64,000 nt of DNA from the NCBI GenBank assembly GCA_030280995.1, contig JASXTE010000002.1, forward strand, positions 36,019,183 to 36,083,182. Reading direction: 5' to 3'. How positions within the stretch are numbered: the first letter of the stretch is position 1; each line of letters starts with the position of its first letter. Below, in pieces: positions 54,269 through 64,000 of this stretch. The position numbers were made by a program, and so were the translations under genes. The notes beneath the pieces are model-generated. The model ran no database searches. It was not told the origin of the DNA and worked only from the letters and a program-made list of their open reading frames with translations. This DNA is from Hemileia vastatrix (Eukaryota; Basidiomycota; Pucciniomycetes; Pucciniales; Zaghouaniaceae).

Positions 54269-55024
54269 AATACTTGATGCAGGTTGCAAAGCTACACCAG
54301 AGAAAACAGTTGACAAGGTTGAGTTAAATGAAGAACTAAACTTGAAACAAACCCAGCTAATTGTGGCTAAAAAAACAGTGAAAAATGAGTGGTAAATAGT
54401 GATCTAATTACCAGATGATTGTATGATAAATAGAGTTGCCCCAAACTGTTTTATTCAGTATGTGCACAAAGACCACCTCATATCTTCTTAATTCCTTCTT
54501 TACCAGCTCTAGAAACACATAAAAACCATGAAAAAGCACTTCCCCCACCTTTCAAATGCATATTGGGACATTCATGCAGCCCCACTCTATGCAAATGCCT
54601 GCTTCTGTGGCAAAATACCCCAATTTAACTTTAAAAAACATAGTACACTAACAAAAACATTTAAAACACAAAATTAAGCCAAAAAAAATCGGGACATGAA
54701 TTATAGAGACAAATTAGGTATATCTAGTGGTACTAAGCAATTAAATATAAGACTTAAGGTTAGCCCAAAAAACACAAAAGACAAAATTAAAGTTATAGGA
54801 AAAATGAAAAATGAGAAAAAGAACCCTTAAAACTTTGAATATGAAAAACTTCATAAGAACATGAAATTTACAGAAAATCCAAGGCTATACAATGGTAAAA
54901 GCCACATATAAATAGTTCAAATATTAATCTCATAAAATCAGAAAACCCCGTAATTCACAATTAAATGCCAATTAAGACATCCACAACTAGCACTAAACAA
55001 CTCTACAAAGGCCCCTGCCAATGT
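54269..55024 (+). repeat. Repeat X copy 2, right part
   Basis: From AATACTTGATGCAGGTTGCA it continues X copy 2 and is colinear with X copy 1 (AATAATTGATGCAGGTTGAA at 43152, then from 56278 after the Tc1 gap). It includes GGTTAGCCCAAAAAACA, shared with copy 1 at 56540. Ends near CCTGCCAATGT before TGTAA. Confidence 0.75.
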
Positions 55025-55029
55025 TGTAA

Positions 55030-56277
55030 GACCACAATTTTAGGATTTTTTGTGGGTATTTTTTCTTAATATATGAAACAAGAGTACTCTTGTATACATT
55101 TTTGATTAAATAACATATTTTCTCTGTTTAGGAGGCAGAGAGATGAGGGTAAGTTTTGTTTTGTTGAAAAATGCACCCTGAACCATTGTTGATGTTTGTC
55201 CACTCTTGAATATTTGTTTCAAGACATTTATCAATGTATTTTTCTTCTTTTCTGCTCCAAAACAGAATATAAGATGAAAGTTTCCCTATCTCAAATGAAG
55301 ATTAATCTGACAAGATGATTTTTCTCTAATATTTAACAGTTCAGTGAGCATGATCTTTTCAAATTTCAAATATATTGCTTTATGGGAATCATTGAGAAAA
55401 GGCTTCTTTACTGCAACAGGTTTATGAAACCAAGCAAGTGAATTCCTCTTTGGAAAATTCTAGAAGAAACTGGATTAGCTAGTGAAGCAGTAACTACTGA
55501 GAGTTTGTTTTTTGCATTCACTTGATAAACATCTGCACATTGACAGAGGTTGAAACTCTGAAGCTTTCAAGGACATCCAGATCAGGGAGCTGTCTCAAAA
55601 GTGCCTCATTCCTTATAAATTTTGAAAATTTTAGATATAGTTGAAGGCTTCAAATATAAAATTTAACAGACTCTCCAATTTGGAAAATACCCCTTAAATA
55701 AAACAACAATTTTTTACTTTATCTCAGATGGAAGCTATGTTTTTTTTCACAACTTCTTGACATCTAAAGAAAAAGAAAATATATATAAGAGAGGAAAATA
55801 GGAAAACAATAGAAAAAAGATACATTAGCTGTGTAAATAAGGCAAAAAAGTGTTTATGATTGTTGTGTGGCTGTTGAAAAAACTTTGAAAGCACAGTTGG
55901 TGCAGGCAATATACAAATTTCAAAAATAAAACTTACAGGAGTGGAGGAGAAGGGGAGGATTGTTTTCTTTTTTGAAAATTTTTCATTTATTATTTTTTTT
56001 TTTTTTGGAAATTTCCTTTTTGGAAGAAATTCTATAATTTCTGGGCTATCTAATGGTATGTATTTTATCCAGCTATAAAAATATTTCTGGTAGCTGAAAA
56101 AATTTGCTTTTTGGATTTCAATTTTTTTATATTATCATAGTTTTTTTTGTATTTATATAGGTTTATATTGATTAGAAACATTCTTTTGAACCTGAATACA
56201 AAACTATAAGTTTTTTGTGCAATAATGAGTGAGTGACATTAAAAAATGACTGTTCACACATTTTTGGTATGGCACTG
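55030..56277 (-). mobile_element. Tc1/mariner element, 5' half with decayed transposase
   Basis: On the minus strand it starts CAGTGCCATACCAAAAATG after a TA, the canonical Tc1/mariner start. A terminal repeat of about 300 bp is followed by a decayed transposase: helix-turn-helix remnants, RIFQRGIHLLGF with FLNDSHKAIYLKFEK (near 55360-55470), then FKSGQTSTMVQGAFFNK (near 55160-55200) and PTKNPKIVVL at 55030-55065. The open stretch 55724-55909 is part of the leader. The downstream half (VWPAQSPGLNPVENVW) lies at 43670-43980 beyond the inserted X copy 2. Multiple stops. Confidence 0.75.
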
Positions 56278-56830
56278 TACATAAAGACCTATATTAAACC
56301 TTAAACTAAAACTGCTACCCTAAATTGCATAAAAAACCTCTATATTCACCCACCAGATTTCTATGTTTGAGGTGGGGTACCTTTCTGAGCCAAAATACAC
56401 CCAAAAAAACCATAAAAACCATGAGAACATCAGGAAACACCTTAAACCTTAAAATATGCTAAAAATTAAAACAGACAAAAAATGTAGAGAAAAATTATCA
56501 CTTTCAAATGGTACTAATCACTTAACTATAACACTCAAGGTTAGCCCAAAAAAACAAAAACAAAATTAAACAGTTATAGTGAAAAGTGAAATATGCCCAA
56601 AAGAGCCCTTCAAACCCACAATCACAAAAATATTATCAAAAACTTAAATATAGAGAGACCCCAGGGCTATATAATGACAGTAGCCATATTTCCAGGAATC
56701 CAGAAAATAGTATAGATACCCATTCTCAGTATACCTGACACATCCAATTTTAATCCAACTACCAAAATAACACTAAACAGCCTACACAAAGACACTACTC
56801 ATTTTGATATGCTGTACTGGCTTTTAAACC
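56278..56830 (+). repeat. Repeat X copy 1, right part
   Basis: It begins TACATAAAGACC, which continues ATTCAGTATGTT at 43331-43342 once the Tc1 element is removed (copy 2 reads ATTCAGTATGTGCACAAAGACC without a gap). Colinear with 54480-55024 through GGTTAGCCCAAAAAAAC and CACTAAACA. The right boundary is approximate. Confidence 0.7.
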
Positions 56831-59800
56831 TAAAATTTTATTTTTAAATCAGTTTTACATTCTATTTTACTTTTCAGCTGGAGAAAAATGGTAAAAAAAA
56901 GGCTAAATAGACTTTAACAACAGGCTTTTATCTTTATAGTTTTTCCAAAGGTCTTGCAGTTATTAACATATTTGTAAAAACTCTGGAGATGATTTCTGAT
57001 GAGACTTAATGAAGGATAAAATAACTATCTGACTGCCTCAGACACACATTTCCTTATTAAATTTTCTTCAAAAATATGCATAAAAATTGTTTAAGCAACA
57101 ATCGATGATCAAAATGTAGCAACTATCTATCAGAATGACCATAAAAACAGTCCAAAAGTAATAAATGAAAGTTGTTTTTAATTTGATAAAAAATATTTTA
57201 TGAAAGATATCTCTCCAAAAGATACATAGGGCTTATTATCATGATTATTGAAGTGAATTTTGAACTTTACATACCATTTATTTGAAATAAATTAACCAAG
57301 TCTAGTGATAAGACCAGTATTCATGGTATTTCATATGCTAAAAATAAAGTTGCATTACTTAATTCCTGGTGGTTACACTCTTCAGAGTAATATTTTTACC
57401 CTTTATAGGCCTTTCACAGATTATTCTGCTGGTTATATGCAAAATATTTCACAATTACCAAAAAACATTGTCCACTTTCTCCCCTGGTGATAGAATTTTA
57501 TGAAAAATATTAAATAGAATGTTTGAGAGAAAAGAAAAGAAGAAGTGATTTATGAGAACAAAAGGATTTATTGAACTGCCTAACTTATATGTGGTATATT
57601 TTTTAAAATTTTAGGGATTAATTTTAATGTTTAATAAGAAATATTGTAAGTAAAATTCATTTAGATAGAAAAAATAGAATTCAACAAAGGGATATCATCC
57701 TAGCTTAAATAATTTCATTTGGGTTAAAGAAATGGATGAAAATTTAAGAAAAACCATTGGAAAATTTAAAGTAAGAATTGTTTAAAATAAGTATACATGT
57801 CAGCAGGTTCAGTTATTTTAAATCCCCTATAAAAATACAGTGTAAATGTTTTTTAAAATGTTTGCATTTTTCACACTATCTTCTTCTTTTACTGAAACAA
57901 TAATTTAACTGTTACCCTCTATCTTGGTAACATTTTGTCACTTTCTCCTTTTATTTTATTTGGGAAACTTACACCATGCAATAAAGGGGGCGGACTTGCT
58001 AGCAAGTCCGCAACCTTGAACCCTAATTTTATGTAATTGAGCACACATTGAGGCAGTGATGAAACAATAATGAATAAATAGTGAATTTACTTTGAAAAAA
58101 CCTTGAACCTAATTTGAACCTTCATTGGACCACAGTGGATTAATAGTTCAAAAAATATTTATACCTGAATTAGAGGATTTTTTGAAGGAATAAAAATATA
58201 AATGAGCCCCAGTATCAATCTAGCCTTGTGGCTTCATAAGATTTTGAAAAATCATAAAAATTTTTCATTTTTTGAATCTAATAAAACTCTCAGATACTTT
58301 GAATTATAAGAGTTTTCAAAAAAATTTATAGGGTATTCACCCTATGAATATATAGATAAAACATCTAATATTCTAAGAAATTATTCATTAAGAAATATTT
58401 ATTGAATTTCTATATTTCATTAAAGTTTTATCAGTAAAATATCGAGAAAGAAACACCTTTTCTCTTTATATCAGTCAATATTATAACTTATTTATGCATT
58501 TTTAAAACATTTGTGGAAGTTGAAACACTCTTTAAAATAATTTAACATTAAATTTAGTCAATAGAACAATTTGTAAGACTGATTTACATTCCATGTTTAT
58601 ATATGTTAAAACAGAAAATGATCCCAATTCTATTAAAAATATAACTTATCATGATCTTCATTATATCAAAAGAATAAAAAATCCAATTTTTATGAGAATA
58701 AAATCTATGGTTAATACATATTGAAAAATATTTTTGAGTTTTTTTTGGGATGTTTCATGCCATTATGATTTCGAAGTCTCAAAAAATATAATATAACTTT
58801 TGTACTTATATTTTTTTAAAATGTTCCTTACAAGTACTTTCCTCCCTCAAACTTCAAATCTTATTCTTCTTCCATCTAAAATTTTCTCCCGCTTACATTT
58901 TATTTAAGTTTAACAAGAACTGTCCCATCCCAAACCCTTATTCCTCCTTCTCCACCCCTAATCATCCTGTTAAACCACTCCTCACTTATATTGCTCCCCT
59001 CTCCACCACTTTCCACGCCAACTTTCTTGATATCACTCCATTTTCTCCCCTTCTAACTGCTTTTACTCTATAGGAAGAAAAGGGGGTGATTTGGAAAGCC
59101 ATAGGGGTTGGATAAAAATTGAAAGGGGGGATTGGGGTAGGATGGGGAATTTCTGGGGTGAAGAGTGAAAAAACGGTGGTTGAAAGCAAAAGAATTTTAA
59201 ATAGTTATAAATAGATAGGGTAGGGTAGGGAGAGGCAATAAAGGAGTGGTGAGGGATGAGGATGGTAGTGAAAGGGGTGGGGTTGTATTAAAAGTGAAAA
59301 TAGAGAGGAAGGGAATAGTGAGGAGGGCTTAAAGTTGGATTTTGAAGCTTAGAGGGTGTAGCAAATGTATCAGGAGGGAAATAAAAGGGTGGGGGTGGTA
59401 ATAGAATTAACAGAAATGAAAAGGTAGAAAAATTTGTGTGGAGAGATTGAGAGGTTGTCAATTGAGGTAGTGAATAATGGAGAGTGTACTCTATTCTTTG
59501 GGTGAACATCAGAGTCCACCCCCTCAATCTACAACTCTATTCTTCCAATATGAAAAATGATTGATAATTATCTTTTATTGATATTTTGAACTTAAACCTA
59601 TAGTTTATACATCTTTATTTAATATTTTTTATTTACAATGCACTTTAAGACTAAGAAAGTAATATAATTTAATAATTGTTAACAAAATACTATTTTTCTT
59701 TTTTACACAAGAATTGAAAGTATGCTTCTGATAAGTATACATGATATAGATAAATCATATAATAGGAAAATTGTAGCAAAAAGTTGAAAACTAAAACACA

Positions 59801-61657
59801 AAATTTAAAGAAATTGTAAACAATTGTACTAATGTATTTTATGAGTTTATTGTATTTATTTTTAAATGTAATAGTAAAATTTGTTGGTTAGATTAAAAAT
59901 ATTTTTAAATTAAATTAAATAATTCAAGTAAAGTTTGAAGAAAAGATCTATCTACATATATAACCTTTTAGCTTCATTTCTTATTTTGTGATTACTATAT
60001 ATAACTGGATAATTGACTGTAATAACTGCAAATTTAAGAAACTTCAATAATTTATCTGCTTCAATATATTTACAATAATGTATTCAGTAACAGAAATATT
60101 TTCTGAGTCCTTTCTTTTACTAGTTTTATTCATTGCAATGACTATATATGTTTTCAAAAGAAATATTTATCATGTTTTTGGTGGAACTTAGATTGAAATC
60201 TCAATTCAATCCTGTTTCTAAGTGTGGTTCAAGATAAGTTAAGCCATGAAAAAATATATACTTTCTTAGAATTTTTATTAAGTATTTCTGAGTATAAGAA
60301 TAATTATATTTTAATATCAAAATATTTTTATTAAATACTTTGAAGTTGTGAAAATAAGTACAAATTATGAGTCATTTTGATAAAATATCATATTAAAAAT
60401 AGCTTTAAGTTGATTTTATATTATTTTGATATGAGTTCTTTTGATATGGCAGATTTAGAAAATAAATTAAAGTTAATTTTATACAACTATATTATATAAA
60501 AAAGGTATCATTTTTTTTGCTTAGATTTGAAGCACTTTTTTTGCTTTAGGTACACATAATATAGAGTCTTCAGAGCATCATATTAATTTTTTAGACTTAT
60601 ATTTGTAAGTTGAAGGAAAGCCTCAAAGGATAAAATTGGTGTTTTTGTAAAAAAAAATAAGTAAATATCTTTTAAATCAATATATATTTCTATAAAAAGT
60701 CAAATTTTAATATTTATTTTCTGTTTTAAGTATGTAATGAAGATTTGAAATAATTCTATTTAAATTAATTTTTATAACAATATACTCATTTCAGTAATGC
60801 TTTGTGATAAAGCCAATTTCAAGAAGATTTATAAATTCTTCTGTTTAAATAAAATATCAAATGGATTGTTTTTCATACACTTAAATATTGAATAGGAACA
60901 TCATATAGGATCTACCAATCAGCATGAAAATCATTATTCCAATAAATCATTGATAGATCCTGAACCCATATATTAAATTTTAGAATTGTGTGTAAGTTTT
61001 CAGCTGTGAATTACTCCTATTAAAACTTTTATTCTAAAGACTAAAAAAGTGTACCTGAAAAATTTCACTTAACTTATTTTTCAGCACCATAGAATGGAAA
61101 TATTTTTTCTATTCATTTTAAATATGAAATAATATTATATTTAATCAAGATATGATTGCCTTTACAGCTGCTTTTCTACATGGGCATAATCTAAAGTACC
61201 TATTGTGTCTTTTTTAAAAAAAAAAATTCATATAATAGTTTGTCAATTTGAAACTGATAGAATTATGAAGAAGTACCACTTCTACCTATTTAATTCAGTT
61301 CTTGAACAATAATACAATAAATTTTTTTATCTGAAGCACATTTTTTAACATGATAACACTTAGCAAAATATATGGTGCTTATTACCAAGTTGACACTTAA
61401 ATTATCCCACAATACAGCATTGAAGCAAAATCAAGCACTAAAATTAAAGTTTAAATAAATTTATACTACTTTGTTTTTATTATCTTTAAGTTATTACATC
61501 TAGCTTTAATTTCAGTTTTGTGTATGATAAATTTACTGAGTAGTGATTTATTATTTCAACTCATGAGATTACTCTACCAAATAACCATATTTACATGAAA
61601 TTTTGACGAAATAAATCATGAAAAGCTCCAGAATATCATATATGTATTACATTAAAT
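56831..61657. other. AT-rich intergenic DNA
   Basis: No gene recognised. Two details: a perfect 20-bp palindrome CGGACTTGCTAGCAAGTCCG preceded by AGGGGG near 57985-58013, which looks like a lone Harbinger-type end; and a CT-rich (58846-59050) then GA-rich (59090-59480) strand switch that creates proline- or lysine-rich open frames without meaning. Confidence 0.5.
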
Positions 61658-62107
61658 AGGGGGTATCAATGTTCAGGGATCTGCAATTAATTTAATTGCG
61701 GAAAATAATCTGCATACCCCAATTATCTTCAGCAATTATCTTTGCTAATTATTGGGTTATTAGACACTTTATGTGTCAGTGTTCACCTCTTATCTGACAT
61801 TTTTTTACTCAATTTTTCATAACCACATCTTGAACAACTTTCTGTCATAACCACATGTTGCACAACTTTCTGCCATAACCACATCTTGGACCACTCTCTG
61901 GATATGCCTCATTGGTGTGATGAGTTTGGGATTAGGAATTAGGAACGGAAATTGGGGTATAAGAGGCAGGATAATGCATTATCATGGATTCCTTATCCAC
62001 TAGCCCCGGGGCTAGTGGATACGAATCTTCCACAATTAATAATGTCTGATCCCGGGAAAAAAAATTTCTGATCCCTAATTGCAGATCCCTGAACATTGAT
62101 ACCCCCT
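61658..62107. mobile_element. Harbinger-type MITE related to H2
   Basis: Terminal repeats AGGGGGTATCAATGTTCAGG and its exact complement at the right end, flanked by AAT (61655-61657 and 62108-62110). A subterminal palindrome GCAATTAAATTAATTGC-like core, and an internal perfect 26-bp palindrome centred on CCCCGGGG (61995-62020). About the first 230 bp follow the untranslated left end of H2 (read from 5155 on the minus strand), including TTAGACnnTTTNNATGTCA and ATAACCACATCTT. 450 bp, noncoding. Confidence 0.85.
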
Positions 62108-62110
62108 AAT

Positions 62111-63238
62111 AAATGTATATTGCAAAAATTTTTAGTAGTTGAATATTCAAGAGAACAAAAAAAAAGAGCAAAAATATTTTTTCTTTTACTTTTAATCATC
62201 TTCTTGCATATAAAAATGTAAAAAAAAATGATTAATATCCACTGGTATAAGAATTATACTTCTTTCTAAACTTACAATAAAACAATTTATTAATTGTTAG
62301 TTCTTAGTGTAAAGAGGCTATGAGCGGACTTCATTTAAACAGAAATTATGAAAACATATTTCTATCTTTTATTTTTTTAATTATGAGTCTTTTCACAGTA
62401 TTATAGAATAAAATACTTGAGAATTTTGGTGGTTCAATATGTTTGTTAAATAAATCCATTGAACTGAAAATATTTATATTGCATAATCAGAAATAATAAA
62501 AATACAAAAATAATCAGGTAAAATGGTTTAAATTAAAAAATGAAAGCTTCAAATTCTTGGTTAAAATGAGTGATCAATAAAAAGAAACACTGATGTTATT
62601 ATATATTTTTTCAAAAAAAAACAAATAAAATCATTAGAGTAGTTAAAAGTGATTCTTTTTAAATAAATAGTATAATTTTCAGTCTTTTAAATGATCAAGT
62701 GAAATTCAAAATTAAAATTGAATTGTGTTTTATGAAAAAAATTCTGTGAATGGATCAGATTATTAATCTGCCTTTGTCATTATTTCTATAAATTATTCAT
62801 TTAACTTTCACTATTATTTGAGCACAGACTCATCCATTATTGGTTAAGTGCTCAAGATGAGTTCAAAGTATAGTTCAGTATCAGTTCATTATAAGTTTGG
62901 TCTGAGTTCTATCTGTGTTCCATCTAATTTCAAGTTGATGACTTGCTGGAAAGTCCCCCCCAAATATTGTGTGGTGTTATATAATGGGCTATCAAAGTAA
63001 ATATTATACCATTAAAAAACAACATTTTTTGAACAAATAAGCCATAATTATTTTCTCATATAAGACATATTTTGGACCAAAACTCCTTTTTTTGATAGTA
63101 AAATTTAATTTTTTAGTTTAATTTTTGGAGTTATAAACACATTTTAATTAATGGAAGATTCTTGAATTTTACACCCCCCATTTTTACTTTGTGGAAAAAC
63201 AATATGATTGAAGAATTTTCAAGTGATTCTTTTTTATT
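62111..63238. other. AT-rich intergenic DNA
   Basis: Nothing recognised on either strand. Confidence 0.5.
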
Positions 63239-63330
63239 AGGGGGTATAAGAGTTGACTGATCCGCAATCAAATTAATTGCAGATAAAAATCTTTATAACC
63301 CAATTATTTTTGCTAATAATTGTGTTGTAG
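63239..63330 (+). mobile_element. Harbinger-type MITE end cut by repeat X
   Basis: AGGGGGTATAAGAGTTGACTG, then the palindrome CCGCAATCAAATTAATTGCAG and AACCCAATTATTTTTGCTAA, colinear with the MITE at 61658. It stops at TTGTGTTGTAG, where repeat X copy 3 begins. Confidence 0.75.
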
Positions 63331-64000
63331 ACAATCCTATAGTACTAGCTATAGGCCTTGACCAAGGGAGTCGGAGTAAAACCAGAGAGAAAATTCCCTG
63401 TACCTTTAGAAAAATAAGTGAGATTGACCTGTTGCAGCAAATTGGAGATCTGCTTGCTAGACCCTCTAATTAAACACACTTGACCCCTTTAAAAGTGAAG
63501 ATAATAGTCCCAGACAGACTACCAGAAAGAGTTGAAACGAACAGTAATATATTCGAAAAAAACACAAGGCAATGAGACAGTAAGGAACAGAGAGGCAATG
63601 AGTAAAGATATAAGATGATCCCCTAAAAATCTTCCCACACACGCATCATACAGCCAGCGCACAGACCACCCTAGCCAATTCCCTGCCCAAAATCCAGCTT
63701 TCCCAGCCTTTTTCATGCATAAAAGTGAATTTTAGCGCTTCCCTAGCGCCCAGGCGGCCAGGCCACTTGGAGGCGGCTCCACTTAGGGGCAGGCAGGCCG
63801 CTTCTAGGCCCTAAAACACCCATACAACCCATAAAAACCATAAAAACCCTAAAAACCCATAACTTCACTAATAAACAAGATAAACACACATAAGACATAC
63901 CAAAATGAAAAGAAAATAAAGGAAAATAAGCTGAGACATAATAAGTGATCCTAGATTAAGCCTCCATAAACACTACTAACTATCTCCTAAATATAAAAAA
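63331..64000 (+). repeat. Repeat X copy 3 (runs off the window)
   Basis: It starts ACAATCCTATAGTACTAGCT, identical over 20 bases to copy 2, and follows the family through GACCAAGGGAGTCGGAG and GTGAGATTGACCTG. The middle (63620-63800) is unusually GC-rich (GGCGGCCAGGCC), which the other copies lack. The right end lies beyond the window. Confidence 0.7.

Noticed and set aside
58986..59527. Minus-strand open frames of 67 and 79 codons
   Set aside because: They lie in a GA-rich stretch, have no known motif, and no paralogue is seen in the window.
61993..62199. Minus-strand 68-codon frame over the MITE end
   Set aside because: Runs through the 26-bp palindrome and terminal repeat of a noncoding MITE.

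Overview
The window looks like nuclear DNA of a filamentous basidiomycete, most likely a rust fungus (Pucciniales). That is an inference from short GT-AG introns, a Mei2-like RNA-binding gene, chromodomain Ty3 elements and a dioxygenase of the TET/JBP-like type that is expanded in rusts. I see no bacterial operon, rRNA, tRNA or CRISPR array. The DNA is AT-rich and almost wholly built of transposable elements. Only about 5.2-14.4 kb looks like low-copy host DNA, and it is visibly richer in GC and CpG.

Layout. 1-3341: decayed Ty1/copia element (Gag knuckle, protease, integrase, RT, RNase H) and a short 3' LTR. 3341-5155: Harbinger-type deletion element (H2) with a broken Myb/SANT-like gene. 5.2-9.6 kb: low-copy DNA with two foldback MITEs. 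9636/10145-13412: an intact 12-exon Mei2-like gene, the only clear host gene. 14.4-17.8 kb: MITE, decayed Harbinger transposase (H3), inverted-repeat element. 18122-19616: solo LTR of family D. 21493-31354: full-length chromovirus A, TSD GATAG, whose 5' LTR holds a solo LTR of family C. 31777-39479: a 7.7-kb Harbinger-type transposon (H1) with terminal inverted repeats, a Myb/SANT-like gene (split by a second family C solo LTR), a decayed DDE transposase and, between them, an open 375-codon TET/JBP-like 2OG-Fe(II) dioxygenase-like gene. 39759-41260: second family D solo LTR, opposite orientation. 42880-56830: a five-layer nest, in which repeat X copy 1 contains a Tc1/mariner element, which contains repeat X copy 2, which contains full-length chromovirus B (TSD GAAAT), which contains a solo B LTR inside its RT catalytic motif. 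56.8-64 kb: AT-rich DNA with a Harbinger MITE and a third X copy that cuts another Harbinger end.

How it works together. The Mei2-like gene is independent of the elements. A and B are sister chromoviruses (Gag, aspartic protease, RT, RNase H, integrase, C-terminal chromodomain), both inactivated mostly by stops at tryptophan codons. They are nearly CpG-free, as expected of DNA with a history of cytosine methylation. The point of greatest interest is H1: a cut-and-paste transposon that appears to carry a 5-methylcytosine-oxidase-like gene. That gene is the only one of its three still open end to end, although its predicted iron-binding motif is changed.
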